NCBI RefSeq assembly: GCF_001653335.1 | Contig: NZ_CP015079.1 | Span: 868,001-932,000, forward strand | DNA length: 64,000 nt | Direction: 5' to 3' | Origin: Nocardioides dokdonensis FR1436 | Lineage (GTDB): Bacteria > Actinomycetota > Actinomycetes > Propionibacteriales > Nocardioidaceae | Part shown: piece by piece, positions 42,211-51,014 of the stretch | Layout: every line of letters starts with the position of its first letter | How positions within the stretch are numbered: position 1 is the stretch's first letter | Notes under the pieces: model-generated | The model's input: only the letters and a program-made list of their open reading frames with translations | Database searches by the model: none | Told to the model about the DNA's origin: nothing | Made by a program: the position numbers and the translations under genes

Positions 42211-44568
42211 CTAGTAGGTGAACTTGAGGCCGTTGGTCGGCGACTTCGGGACCGACGGCACGAACGACTTGGGCTTGAAGGTGACCCGGCCGTGGTTGAT
42301 GGGGAAGCGGGTCGGCATCGTGCCGGTGGCCCGGGTGTAGGCGCAGGCCACCGCAGCGGCCGACGCGGCGACGCCGGCCTCGCCGGCACCGCCCGGCAGC
42401 TGGTCGTCGGAGGGCAGCACGAAGCAGTCGAAGCGGGGCGGGATGTTCCACTGCCGGGTGTAGTAGTAGTTGTCCCAGCTGGCCTCGATGAAGTGCCCGT
42501 CGCGCAAGTGCACGCTGCTGGTCAGGGTGAGGGCCAGCCCGTCGGAGAAGCCGCCCATCATCTGGGCCTGGAGACCTCGCGGGTTGATGACCAGCCCGGC
42601 GTCGACGGCGAACGTCGCCCGGGTGACCCGCGGACCGGTGACGGCGTTGCGGATCGTGCGGTTGACCGTCTCGGGGCGCACGTCGATCTCGACCAGGCAG
42701 GCGGTGGCGCCCTTGTACTCCTGGTGGATCGAGATGCCCTGCGCCATGCCCTGCGGCATCTTCCGGCCCCAGTCGCCCTCCTCGGCGACCTTCTCCAGCG
42801 CCTTGCGCACCTTGGGGCTCTTGGCGTGCTTGAGCCGGAACTCCAACGGGTCCAGCCCGACCTTGGCGGCCAGCCGGTCCACCACCAGCTCGACCGCGAC
42901 CCGGGTGTCGGGCGAGTAGATGTTGCGCATCGACCCGGTGTTGAACCGGTCGTCGGTCTCATTCAGCAGCTGGGTGACGGCCCCGAAGTTGTAGCCGAGC
43001 TCCTGGGTGAGGGTGAAGATCGTCTGCGAGAAGCCCATCCCGCCGAGCCGGCGGCCGACCTCGGTGGGCGCCTCGTCGATGGTCGAGGTGATGATCTCGC
43101 CGAGGCCGTGGCTGAAGTCGGTGACCACGCTGGTGTTGCGCTGCTCGAAGGTGAGCACCTCCCCGGCCAGCACGGTGGCCCGGATCCGGGAGGTGACCAT
43201 CGGGTGCAGCCGGCCCTGGCGTGGCTCGTCGGCGCGGTGCCACATCAGCTTGACCGGCTTGCCCATCGCCTGGGACACCTTCGCCGCCTCGATGGCGGCG
43301 TCGCTGAAGAGCTTGTGCCCGAAGGAGCCGCCGCCGGTGATGACGTTGACCTGCACCTGGTCCTGGCTCATGCCGAGCTCCTGGGCGATGTTCTGCTGGG
43401 CCAGGATCGGCACCTTCAACCCCGCCCAGATCTCGGCCGAGTCCGCGCGCACGTCGGCGATGGCGCAGTTGGGCTCCAGCGCGGCGCTGGAGCGGAACAT
43501 GAACTCGAAGCGCTCCTCGACGGTCTCGGCCAGCAGCGGCACCGCCGGCACCGCCAGCGGCAGCTCGGCCTTCTTGAGCCGGGCCATGATCGTCTGGTCC
43601 GACTCGCCCTCGACCGGCCCCGGGTTCCACACCACGTCCATGGCGCGGATCGCGTCGATGCACTGCCCGAAGGTCTTCGCGCGCACGGCGACCCCGGTGT
43701 CGACGACCGCGACGTTCTTCACGCCCGGCATCCGCAGGATCTTCTTGGTGTTGCGCAGCTTCTTCGGCGAGCCGTTGAGCGTCGGCGGGCGGCACAGCAT
43801 CGTGGGCAGCGCCCCCGGGACCTCCAGGTCGAGCGTGAACTCCTTCTGCCCGGTCACCGCCAGACGGGCGTCGTCGCGGTTGCGGGCCCGACCGATGCGG
43901 GTGAACTGGCCGGGCTCCTTGAGCTGCACGTCGACCTGCTTGGTCGTCGGGCTCGCCGCGGCGCCGGCCAGGGCGCCGTACGACAGGGCCTCGCCGCCGG
44001 GGCCCAGGACGACCCCGTCCTTGGAGGTCAGCCGTTCGACGGCGTAGCCGAGCTGGAGCGCGGCGGCCTCGAGCAGCGCGCCGCGGGCGATGGCGGCGGC
44101 CACGCGGATCGGGGTGTAGGTCGACACGGTGGAGTTGGAGCCGCCGGTGAGCTGGTTGAAGACCAGCTCGGGGCGCGCCGGCGCGAGGCTGACCCGCACC
44201 TTGTCGACCGGCAGGTCCAGCTCCTCGGCGATGATCATCGCGGTCGAGGTGGTGATGCCCTGCCCGACCTCCATGCGCGGCAGCGCGAAGGAGGCCGTGC
44301 CGTCCTCGTGCACCTCGATGGTGATCAGCTGCGAGGTCGGCAGCGCGGCGTCGCTCTGCAGGTCCTCGAGGTCGTAGAGCTCGGGCACCTGGGGCAGCGA
44401 GGGCACCGCGGCCGCGCGGGCAGGGCGGGCCATCGCGAGATCGGCGGCGGCGACGAGCGTGGTGCCGCCGATGACGTAGCCCAGGAACGAGCGGCGGGCC
44501 ACTCCTGGCGCGGGTCCGTCGGCGGCTGGGGGCGGCTGGTTGGTTCCTGCGTCTGGCGAGGCTGTCAT
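42211..44568 (-). CDS. Molybdopterin-binding large subunit, xanthine dehydrogenase family, Tat-exported
   Basis: Protein of 785 residues (IorB-like). A Tat signal is present (ARRSFLGYVIGGTTLVAAADL, then ARPARA), so the complex is assembled and moved across the membrane. Family stretches: RMEVGQGITTSTAMIIAEELD, GGSNSTVSTYTPIR, GGGSFGHKLFSDAAIEAAKVS, GGFSDGLALTLT and GEAGVAASAAAVA(C). It hydroxylates an N-heterocycle or aldehyde with water as oxygen source. A palindromic operator lies upstream. The acceptor, probably a membrane cytochrome, is not in the window. Confidence 0.93.
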   Translation of the reverse strand: MTASPDAGTNQPPPAADGPAPGVARRSFLGYVIGGTTLVAAADLAMARPARAAAVPSLPQVPELYDLEDLQSDAALPTSQLITIEVHEDGTASFALPRMEVGQGITTSTAMIIAEELDLPVDKVRVSLAPARPELVFNQLTGGSNSTVSTYTPIRVAAAIARGALLEAAALQLGYAVERLTSKDGVVLGPGGEALSYGALAGAAASPTTKQVDVQLKEPGQFTRIGRARNRDDARLAVTGQKEFTLDLEVPGALPTMLCRPPTLNGSPKKLRNTKKILRMPGVKNVAVVDTGVAVRAKTFGQCIDAIRAMDVVWNPGPVEGESDQTIMARLKKAELPLAVPAVPLLAETVEERFEFMFRSSAALEPNCAIADVRADSAEIWAGLKVPILAQQNIAQELGMSQDQVQVNVITGGGSFGHKLFSDAAIEAAKVSQAMGKPVKLMWHRADEPRQGRLHPMVTSRIRATVLAGEVLTFEQRNTSVVTDFSHGLGEIITSTIDEAPTEVGRRLGGMGFSQTIFTLTQELGYNFGAVTQLLNETDDRFNTGSMRNIYSPDTRVAVELVVDRLAAKVGLDPLEFRLKHAKSPKVRKALEKVAEEGDWGRKMPQGMAQGISIHQEYKGATACLVEIDVRPETVNRTIRNAVTGPRVTRATFAVDAGLVINPRGLQAQMMGGFSDGLALTLTSSVHLRDGHFIEASWDNYYYTRQWNIPPRFDCFVLPSDDQLPGGAGEAGVAASAAAVACAYTRATGTMPTRFPINHGRVTFKPKSFVPSVPKSPTNGLKFTY

Positions 44569-44631
44569 GTCCCGAGAACTCCCGATGTGGTGGATGGCGG
44601 GCCGACCGTGGCCGGTCGACCCTCACTACCC

Positions 44632-44653
44632 GTGTGTGAGTGCACTCACGCAC
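44632..44653. promoter_or_regulatory. TetR-type palindrome upstream of the molybdenum hydroxylase
   Basis: GTGAGTGCACTCAC (44636-44649) is a perfect 14-bp palindrome. With one mismatched pair the symmetry extends to 44632-44653. The centre TGAGTGCACTCA is typical of TetR-family operators. No TetR gene is next to it. Confidence 0.6.
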
Positions 44654-44704
44654 ATCTGGGGTTCGGTCCTGTCAGACGGACGGATTTTTACCCGCCGGGG
44701 CATC

Positions 44705-46084
44705 TCAGTCCGTGGGCGCGCCGGCCTCCGCGAGCCGGGCGAGCAGCAGCGTCTCGGCGAGCACCACCCGCTCGAACTCGGCCAGGTGCAGACCCTCGTT
44801 GGCGCCGTGCGCACGGGTGTCGGGGTCCTCGACGCCGGTCACGAGCACGCTGGCCCGCGGGAACGACTCGAGGAACTCGGCGATGAACGGGATGGAGCCG
44901 CCCACACCCATGTCGATCGGCCGGGTGCCGTCCCAGGCCTCCGCGAAGGCCGCACGGGCCGCGTCGTATGCCGGGCCGGTGGCGTCGATCCGGGTGGCCT
45001 CCCCGGTGTCGACGATCGTCACGCTCAGCTCCGCACCCCAGGCGACGTGCTGGTCGAGGTGCTCGCGGAGCCGGGCGACGGCGTTCTCGGCGGTGTCGCC
45101 GGGGGCGATGCGCAGCGAGATCCGGGCCCGCGCCGCGGGCACCAGGGTGTTGCTGGAGCCCTCGACCTTCGGGGCGTCGAGGCCGGTGATGCTCAGCGCG
45201 GGCTTGGTCCACAGCCGCTCGACGGCGGAGCCGCTGCCGATCCAGTGGGTACCGGGGGCGGCGCCGGACTCGGCACGCAGCCGCTCCTCGGGGTAGTCCA
45301 CGTCGGCCGCGGGGCCGGCGTGCAGACCGGCGATCGCCACGTCGCCCTCGTCGTCGTGCAGGGTCGCGACCAGCCTGCTCAGCGTCATCAGCGCGTCGGG
45401 CACCAGCCCGCCCCACATGCCCGAGTGCACCGCGTGGGTCAGCGTGCGCACCTCGACGTCGGCGCGCACCAGGCCGCGCAGGCTGGTGGTCAGCGCCGGG
45501 ACGCCGACGTCCCAGTTGCCGGAGTCGGCGATCACGATCACGTCGGCGCGCAGCCGCTCCTGGTGGGCCGCGAGCAGCGCCGGGAGGGTCTCGGAGCCGA
45601 CCTCCTCCTCACCCTCGACGAAGACGGTGACGCTGACCGGCAGGTCGTCGCCGAAGACCCGCAGCGCGCCCAGGTGGGCCACGATGCCGGCCTTGTCGTC
45701 GGCCGCGCCACGGGCGAAGAGCCGGCGCCCGCTCGGGGAGTCGCGCTCGGTGGGCTCGAACGGCGGGGAGTCCCAGTCGGCGTGGTCGTTCTCGGGCTGC
45801 ACGTCGTGGTGGGCGTAGAGCAGCACCGTCGGCGCACCCGCCGGGCCGGCCTTGTGCCCGATCACCGCGGGCGCGCCACCGTCGATGCTCACCACCTCGG
45901 TGTCCATGCCCTCCGCGGCCAGCAGCGCGCGCACGGCCTCGGCGCTGCGGCGTACCTCGCCGGCGCGGGCGGGGTCGGCGCTCACGGACTCGATGCGGAC
46001 CAGGTCCTCGAGGTCGCTGCGCAGGCCGGGCAGCACGTCGGTGACGCGGGCCCGCAGGTCGGTGAGGTCGGCGTGGGAGCTCAT
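44705..46084 (-). CDS. M20 family dipeptidase
   Basis: Zinc peptidase of 459 residues. Metal-site motifs are LYAHHDVQPEN (His and Asp), GAADDKAGIVAHLGAL (Asp), VEGEEEVGS (catalytic Glu and ligand), and a C-terminal HGANEGLHLAEF with the last His. The dimerisation domain lies at about 185-345. It cleaves dipeptides or N-acyl amino acids in the cytoplasm. Usual length for the family. Upstream of it is an intergenic palindrome array (46117-46198). Confidence 0.93.
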   Translation of the reverse strand: MSSHADLTDLRARVTDVLPGLRSDLEDLVRIESVSADPARAGEVRRSAEAVRALLAAEGMDTEVVSIDGGAPAVIGHKAGPAGAPTVLLYAHHDVQPENDHADWDSPPFEPTERDSPSGRRLFARGAADDKAGIVAHLGALRVFGDDLPVSVTVFVEGEEEVGSETLPALLAAHQERLRADVIVIADSGNWDVGVPALTTSLRGLVRADVEVRTLTHAVHSGMWGGLVPDALMTLSRLVATLHDDEGDVAIAGLHAGPAADVDYPEERLRAESGAAPGTHWIGSGSAVERLWTKPALSITGLDAPKVEGSSNTLVPAARARISLRIAPGDTAENAVARLREHLDQHVAWGAELSVTIVDTGEATRIDATGPAYDAARAAFAEAWDGTRPIDMGVGGSIPFIAEFLESFPRASVLVTGVEDPDTRAHGANEGLHLAEFERVVLAETLLLARLAEAGAPTD

Positions 46085-46116
46085 GGCGCCACGGTAGTGG
46101 GGCGGCCAGCGGGAGT

Positions 46117-46198
46117 TTCATCGGCCGGCCGATGAACCTGGCGGGTGGACGCTGAAACTTCATCGGCCACCCGGGGGTTACGTCGGCCGGCCGATGAA
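46117..46198. repeat. Palindromic intergenic repeat, family D (3 units)
   Basis: TTCATCGGCCGGCCGATGAA (46117-46136) is a perfect 20-bp palindrome. Related copies follow: TTCATCGGCC at 46159-46168 and TTACGTCGGCCGGCCGATGA (46178-46197), plus A. All lie in the 166-bp gap between the M20 gene and the phospholipase D gene, which contains no gene. Confidence 0.8.
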
Positions 46199-46250
46199 CC
46201 TCCCGGCCAGCCGGAGCGGGGCCGGCGGCCTGGGCCGGGCGAGGGGCCGG

Positions 46251-47888
46251 TCAGAAGGCCTTGCGTCGGCGCATCCGCCAGGACCGGCCGTCGGGGTCGT
46301 GGACCAGGCGGTAGCTGGGGGCGGCGACGAGCTGGCGCAGCACCGACAGCCGGGGCTCGGGCAGGCGGCGCAGCCGCCCCGGCGGGCGCGGGCCGACCCG
46401 ACCACCGGCGTGCCAGTCCTCGAGAGCATCGGCGCTCTTCGCGAACTGCTCGAACATCCCGACGGGGTCCACGCAGTCGGCCATCACCTCGAGCAGGCCG
46501 GCGTCCTCCATGTCCTCGAGGCAGGTCAGCTCGTCGGGGTCGAGCCGGTCGAGGTGCTCGGCGGCCAGCGTGAGGCGGAGCCGCCGGGCGAAGCCGGCGC
46601 CGTCCGCGGGGCTCCGATCGATCATGGCGGCGGAGAGCTCGGAGTCGTTGGTCCACGACCGGCGGTTGAAGTTGTCCGAGCCGATCGAGGACCAGGAGTC
46701 GTCGAGCACGCAGACCTTGGCGTGCACGTAGACGGGCGTGCCGGCGTGGTTCTCCAGGCCGTAGAAGGCGACCCGGTCGGGTGCGGTCAGCAGCAGCCGC
46801 TGCACGCCGCGCAGTCGCCCGAAGACCTGCGGGTCCCGGGCGAACCAGCCGTCCTGGTCGGGGAACTGCGGCAGCACCACGACCAGGTGCAGACCCGGGT
46901 TGGCCTCGAGGGCGTCGACGAGGACGGTGCTCATCTCCCTGCCCCACAGGAACTGGTCCTCGACGTAGATGAGCCTCCTGGCGTGCTGGACCGCCTTCGT
47001 GTAGCCCCGCGCCACCGACCGCTCCCCCTCGGGCGCGAAGTCGAAGGCCCACCCCGCGCCCAGCACCGGGTAGGTGCGCAGCAGCTGGACGGCGTGGTCG
47101 GCACCGCCGACCTTCGGCGGCGGCGGGGCCTGCGGCGGGAGCGGGAGCCGGGCCTCGTCGAGGTCCGCGCGGGCGTCTCGCAGCCGGCGCACCGGGTTGC
47201 GGGTCGTGGGCGTCGAGTCCTCCCAGCGTTCCCGGAAGACGGTCTCGACGTCGTGCACGACCGGCCCCTGCAGGGCGACCTGCACGTCGTGCCACGGCGG
47301 GCGGGCGCCGTACTCCTCGGCGACCGGCTCGGCCTGCGGGTCGCCGCCGTGCCGGGCGTCGTCGCGGCGCCCGTGGCACAGGTCGATGCCGCCCAGGAAG
47401 GCGACGTCGCGGCTCGGGTCGTCGCGGTGCCGGATGACGCAGAACTTCTGGTGGTGCGCACCGACCCGCGTCACCCGCATGTCGAGCTGGACGTCGGCGC
47501 CGCGTGCCTGCAGCAGGTCCCCGAGCTCGCGGTGCTCCTCGTGCGCGTAGCCGAACATGCCCGCCTGCGAGCGCCAGACCAGGGCCCGCACGTCGACCCC
47601 ACGGTCGAGCGCGCGGCCGAGCACCTCGACGAGCTCGCTGCCGGGGTCGTCGGTCAGCTGCTGGTCGGGGTTGGACTGCCAGTCGGTGAACCAGACCAGG
47701 TCGCCCTCGCCCGCCGCCTCGAGGCACCGGTGCAGCTCGGCGAAGTAGGTCTGGCCGTGCACGAGCGGCCGGGCCAGGTTGCCGGTCGTGAACGCGTCGT
47801 CACGGTGGGCGTCGTCGAGACGGGTGGCCGGGTTGCCTCGTTCCGCGCGGGTGAGGAACCAGTCGCGCGGATCGGGGTGGGGAGGCAT
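46251..47888 (-). CDS. Phospholipase D-like domain protein
   Basis: Protein of 545 residues with two HKD catalytic motifs. The first is HHQKFCVIRHRDD (about residue 143) and the second VHAKVCVLDDSWSSIGSDNFNRRS (about 380). YVEDQFLWG precedes the second repeat. It would cleave or transfer phosphodiester head groups (cardiolipin synthase-like or PLD). No signal or membrane helix, so probably cytosolic or peripheral. ATG start with GGAGGCATG context on the opposite strand giving no clear ribosome binding site; start confidence is moderate. Confidence 0.92.
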   Translation of the reverse strand: MPPHPDPRDWFLTRAERGNPATRLDDAHRDDAFTTGNLARPLVHGQTYFAELHRCLEAAGEGDLVWFTDWQSNPDQQLTDDPGSELVEVLGRALDRGVDVRALVWRSQAGMFGYAHEEHRELGDLLQARGADVQLDMRVTRVGAHHQKFCVIRHRDDPSRDVAFLGGIDLCHGRRDDARHGGDPQAEPVAEEYGARPPWHDVQVALQGPVVHDVETVFRERWEDSTPTTRNPVRRLRDARADLDEARLPLPPQAPPPPKVGGADHAVQLLRTYPVLGAGWAFDFAPEGERSVARGYTKAVQHARRLIYVEDQFLWGREMSTVLVDALEANPGLHLVVVLPQFPDQDGWFARDPQVFGRLRGVQRLLLTAPDRVAFYGLENHAGTPVYVHAKVCVLDDSWSSIGSDNFNRRSWTNDSELSAAMIDRSPADGAGFARRLRLTLAAEHLDRLDPDELTCLEDMEDAGLLEVMADCVDPVGMFEQFAKSADALEDWHAGGRVGPRPPGRLRRLPEPRLSVLRQLVAAPSYRLVHDPDGRSWRMRRRKAF

Positions 47889-47933
47889 GGCTGGAGGCTA
47901 GACCCTGGCCTCCGACCGCCGGTCGCCGATGTC

Positions 47934-48293
47934 TCAGGTGAGCGGCAGGTGCGGGGCGAGGTCGGCGCGCTGGCCCGAGGCACTGACGCGACCGGAGTCC
48001 TCGGCTGCGGCCCAGGTCAGCTCACCGGTGGCCAGTGCGATCCAGGTCGCGGCGTCGGTCTCCACCACGGCCGGCGGGGTGCCGCGGGTGTGCCGGACGC
48101 CGGGGATCACCTGGACCGCGGCGTACGGCGGCACCCGGACCTCCACCGAGTGCCCGGGGGCGCGCTGCTCGAGCACCGCCATGAAGTGCTTGACCAGCAG
48201 GCGGAGATCGGCCCGCTCCCCCGCCCCGGCCGCGACCCGTTGCAGGGCGTCAGCGACGTCGGCGGGGTCGGCGAGGCGCAGTCGGGCGGGCAC
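47934..48293 (-). CDS. Sterol carrier family (SCP2-like) protein
   Basis: Protein of 119 residues typical of the actinobacterial sterol carrier family: ADPADVADALQRVAAG, LRLLVKHFMAVLEQRAPGHSVEVRVPPYAAVQVIPG, and ATWIALATGELTWAAAEDSGRVSASGQRADL. It may carry lipids between membranes or enzymes. GTG 48293 is preceded by TAGGCT ending 7 nt upstream, hence leaderless. The longer frame upstream would translate the 12-bp repeat into Pro-Thr-Pro-Val and is rejected. Confidence 0.9.
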   Translation of the reverse strand: MPARLRLADPADVADALQRVAAGAGERADLRLLVKHFMAVLEQRAPGHSVEVRVPPYAAVQVIPGVRHTRGTPPAVVETDAATWIALATGELTWAAAEDSGRVSASGQRADLAPHLPLT

Positions 48294-48300
48294 CCTGGGC

Positions 48301-48306
48301 AGCCTA
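48301..48306 (-). promoter_or_regulatory. Leaderless -10 (TAGGCT) of the SCP2 gene
   Basis: TAGGCT on the minus strand ends 7 nt before the GTG at 48293. Its -35 would fall at about 48324-48329, at the left border of the 12-bp repeat. Confidence 0.5.
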
Positions 48307-48329
48307 GTGCGGTGCCCGACGGCACGTGC

Positions 48330-48413
48330 GGGGGTGGGCACGGGGGTGGGCACGGGGGTGGGCACGGGGGTGGGCACGGGGGTGGGCACGGGGGTGGGCA
48401 CGGGGGTGGGCAC
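48330..48413 (+). repeat. 12-bp tandem repeat (7 perfect copies), G-rich
   Basis: Seven exact copies of GGGGGTGGGCAC fill 84 bp between two divergent, probably leaderless promoters. Each unit has two G runs, so the strand could form G-quadruplexes. Confidence 0.97.
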
Positions 48414-48430
48414 GGCTCGGGTGCGCCGGG

Positions 48431-48436
48431 TAGACA
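48431..48436 (+). promoter_or_regulatory. Leaderless -10 (TAGACA) of the SCO6745-like gene
   Basis: TAGACA ends 6 nt before the ATG at 48443. The matching -35 position (about 48408-48413) is inside the last repeat unit. Confidence 0.5.
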
Positions 48437-48442
48437 GGGACC

Positions 48443-49291
48443 ATGGATCCGCACTCGTCCGGCCGCACCGCCCGTTCGCTGGAGACCCTGCACGCGCTGG
48501 GGTACTTCGTGCCCGAGGTCGAGCAGGAGGTCACCGCGCTCGGTGTCCGCAAGGGCCGCGGCGCCTACTTCGCCTCGCGCGCGGCCGCGATGGGTCGGGT
48601 CGGTCCCGGCCCCGTCGTCGCCACCTTCTCCGTCTTCGCGCCCTCGCTGGTCGAGCGCTTCGTGCCGGCCTGCTGGGAGGCCGCCGACCCCGAGCAGGTC
48701 ATGGCGGCGCGCTACCGCGGCGTCGACGCGGCGTACCGGCGGCTGCTCGGTGCGGAGGTCCTCGAGTCCCCCGAGATGGCCGAGGCGGCCGAGCTGGCCC
48801 GGACCGCTGCGGCCGGGTGCACCCCCGAGGGCCGCGCGCTGTACGCCGCGCACGCCGACCAGGCGTGGCCCGAGGAGCCGCACCTGGTGCTCTTCCACGC
48901 CCTGACGCTGATCCGGGAGCACCGGGGCGACGGGCACGTGGCCACGACCCTCGCGCACGGGCTGAGCGGCCTGGAGTCGCTGGTGACCCACACCGCGACG
49001 GGGACCGGCTTCACGGTGCCGGCCGCCCAGGCGACGCGCGGATGGTCCGAGGAGCAGTGGCAGGCGTGCGTCGTCGCGCTGGCCGACCGCGGCCTGATGG
49101 GCGCCGACGGCACCCTCACCGAGGCGGGCGTGGCGCTGCGGACCGCGATCGAGGCGGACACCGACGAGCGCGGGCACGCCCCGTGGGCGGCCCTGGGGGA
49201 CGAGGGCACCGAGCGGCTGCGCACGCTGGGACGTCCCTGGGTCAAGCAGATGCTCGCCGGCGGCGTCTTCCCGGCCGGCGTCTTCGCCTGA
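48443..49291 (+). CDS. SCO6745 family protein
   Basis: Protein of 282 residues of the actinobacterial SCO6745 (SalK-like) family: SLETLHALGYFVPEVEQE, YFASRAAAMGRVGPGPVVATF, FVPACWEAADPEQVMAARY, LFHALTLIREHRGDGHVA and a C-terminal winged-helix-like part (GWSEEQWQACVVALADRGLMGADGTLTEAG). Earlier work on relatives calls them helix-turn-helix or antibiotic-related, but the function is open. Divergent from the SCP2 gene across the tandem repeat. Confidence 0.88.
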   Translation: MDPHSSGRTARSLETLHALGYFVPEVEQEVTALGVRKGRGAYFASRAAAMGRVGPGPVVATFSVFAPSLVERFVPACWEAADPEQVMAARYRGVDAAYRRLLGAEVLESPEMAEAAELARTAAAGCTPEGRALYAAHADQAWPEEPHLVLFHALTLIREHRGDGHVATTLAHGLSGLESLVTHTATGTGFTVPAAQATRGWSEEQWQACVVALADRGLMGADGTLTEAGVALRTAIEADTDERGHAPWAALGDEGTERLRTLGRPWVKQMLAGGVFPAGVFA

Positions 49292-49309
49292 CCCGGCCGG
49301 CCACCCGAC

Positions 49310-50122
49310 GTGCCCGAGGGCGACAGCGTCCACAAGCTGGCGAGACGCCTGGACCGCAGCCTGCTCGGTCGCACCGTCGCGCGCTCGGACCTGCGCGTGC
49401 CGAGCCTGGCCACCCGTGACCTCGCCGGGCGCGAGGTGCTCGAGCACGCCACGCACGGCAAGCACCTGCTCACCCGCTTCTCCGGCGGGGTCACCCTGCA
49501 CAGCCACCTGCTGATGGACGGCGAGTGGTCGGTGACCCGGCCGGGCCGGAGGCTGCCGTCGCGCCTGCTGCCGGACGTGCGGGTCGCGCTCGAGACGACG
49601 GCGGGCACCACCGCGTGGGGGCTGCGGCTGCACCAGCTCGACCTGGTCGCCACCGCCGAGGAGTCGCGGCTCGTCGGTCACCTCGGCCCGGACCCGCTGC
49701 ACGACGACTTCGACGCCGCCGAGGCCGTACGCCGCCTGCGCGCGGCGCCCGAGGTCCCCCTGGTCGGCGCGTTGCTCGACCAGACCCGGATGGCCGGACT
49801 GGGCAACCTGTGGGCCAACGAGCTCGCGTTCATCATCGGTCGCAGCCCGTGGACCCCGGTCGGCGAGGTCGACGTCGAGCGACTGGTGACGCTGGCCGCC
49901 CGGGCCCTGCGGCACTCCGCCCTGGTGCCGGGCGCCTACCAGGTCACCACCGGCACCGGCCGCCGCGGGGAGAGCCACTGGGTCGCGGGGCGCCAGCGCC
50001 GTCCGTGCCTGCGCTGCGGGCGCGTGGTGCAGATGGTCGACGAGGTGCCGAACGACCCGGCGAACCGGCGCACCTGGTGGTGCCCGCACTGCCAGCCCGG
50101 CCCCCTGCGTCCGCAGCGGTGA
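49310..50122 (+). CDS. Fpg/Nei family DNA glycosylase
   Basis: Protein of 270 residues for base excision repair of oxidised bases. The N terminus PEGDSVHKLARRL gives the catalytic Pro2 and Glu3; KHLLTRF supplies the conserved Lys. The helix-two-turn-helix region is QTRMAGLGNLWANELAFI, and the zinc finger is CLRCGRV..CPHC. It is of the Nei2-like type common in actinobacteria. GTG start, 18 bp after the SCO6745-like gene, likely same transcript. Confidence 0.93.
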   Translation: MPEGDSVHKLARRLDRSLLGRTVARSDLRVPSLATRDLAGREVLEHATHGKHLLTRFSGGVTLHSHLLMDGEWSVTRPGRRLPSRLLPDVRVALETTAGTTAWGLRLHQLDLVATAEESRLVGHLGPDPLHDDFDAAEAVRRLRAAPEVPLVGALLDQTRMAGLGNLWANELAFIIGRSPWTPVGEVDVERLVTLAARALRHSALVPGAYQVTTGTGRRGESHWVAGRQRRPCLRCGRVVQMVDEVPNDPANRRTWWCPHCQPGPLRPQR

Positions 50123-50128
50123 CCAGGG

Positions 50129-50980
50129 TCAGAGGTCGGCGAGGATCTCCAGGGTGCGCCCCCAGGCCGGGGACGCGGGGTCGACGACGGTGAAGTGATC
50201 ACCCTCGACCTCCACCAGCTCCGCGCTCGCCCCGGCGGCGCGGGCGGTGTCGACGTAGGTCTGCGACTGCGACGGCGGCACGACCGTGTCGTCGCGCCCG
50301 TGCACGCACCAGACCGGCTGGTCGAGCGGCACCTGGCGCAGCGGGTCGACCGAGGCGTCCTGCGGGCCCGGGGCCCGACCGAGGAACGCCGCCACCGCTC
50401 CTCCGCCCAGTCCGGCCGCGTCTGCCGCGACCAGGTCGAGCACGCCGGCCTGGGAGACCACGTGGGTCAGCCCGACCCCGCCGGCCCACCGGTCGTGGCG
50501 GGTGCGGGAGGCCGCCCAGGTGGCCAGGTGGCCGCCCGCGGAGTGCCCGATCGCGACGACCGGCACCGCGGCGAGGTCGACCCCGAGCTCCAGGTCCGCG
50601 AGGAGGTCGATGCCGGCGGCGACGTCGTCGAGCGTCTCGGGCACGCCGCCGCCCGCGCCGGCCCCGGTGCCGACCCGGCGGTACTCCAGCGCCAGCACCG
50701 CCCAGCCCGCCTCGACGAGGCTGGGGACGAGGGGCTCGGCGTACTCGATGCCGTACTCCGCCTTCCAGAACCCGCCGTGCACCACCACCGCGACGCCCCG
50801 CGGGGCGGCCGCGGGGCGGGTCAGCACGGCGTACTGGCTCGGGTCCTCGCCGTAGCCGAGCTCCTCGGTCGTGGCGTCGTCAGGCACGGGCGGGACCTCC
50901 TCGGGGCCGGTGGCGCAGGCGGCGGCCGCCACGGCGACGGCCGCGAGCGCGGGCAGGACCAGCAGGTTACGACGATGCAC
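50129..50980 (-). CDS. Lipoprotein alpha/beta hydrolase
   Basis: Protein of 283 residues. A lipoprotein signal (LLVLPALAAVAVAAAACATG, Cys22) places it outside the membrane. The hydrolase fold has oxyanion motif VVHGGFWKAEYG, nucleophile elbow GHSAGGHLATWA, Asp in VHGRDDTVVP and His in VEGDHFTV. Similar to carboxylesterase/kynurenine formamidase-like HGGxW enzymes. Substrate unknown. The 5' flank is a 22-bp repeat array (51025-51155). Confidence 0.9.
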   Translation of the reverse strand: MHRRNLLVLPALAAVAVAAAACATGPEEVPPVPDDATTEELGYGEDPSQYAVLTRPAAAPRGVAVVVHGGFWKAEYGIEYAEPLVPSLVEAGWAVLALEYRRVGTGAGAGGGVPETLDDVAAGIDLLADLELGVDLAAVPVVAIGHSAGGHLATWAASRTRHDRWAGGVGLTHVVSQAGVLDLVAADAAGLGGGAVAAFLGRAPGPQDASVDPLRQVPLDQPVWCVHGRDDTVVPPSQSQTYVDTARAAGASAELVEVEGDHFTVVDPASPAWGRTLEILADL

Positions 50981-51014
50981 ACCTCTCCTTCGTAGCCACC
51001 GCCACCCCCGACGG

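Noticed and set aside
48294..48413. Pro-Thr-Pro-Val repeat as N terminus of the SCP2 protein
   Set aside because: It is the 12-bp tandem repeat read in frame; the start at 48293 with its own -10 fits better.
48330..48413. CRISPR array
   Set aside because: Units are 12 bp, directly abutting and without spacers; no cas genes are in the window.
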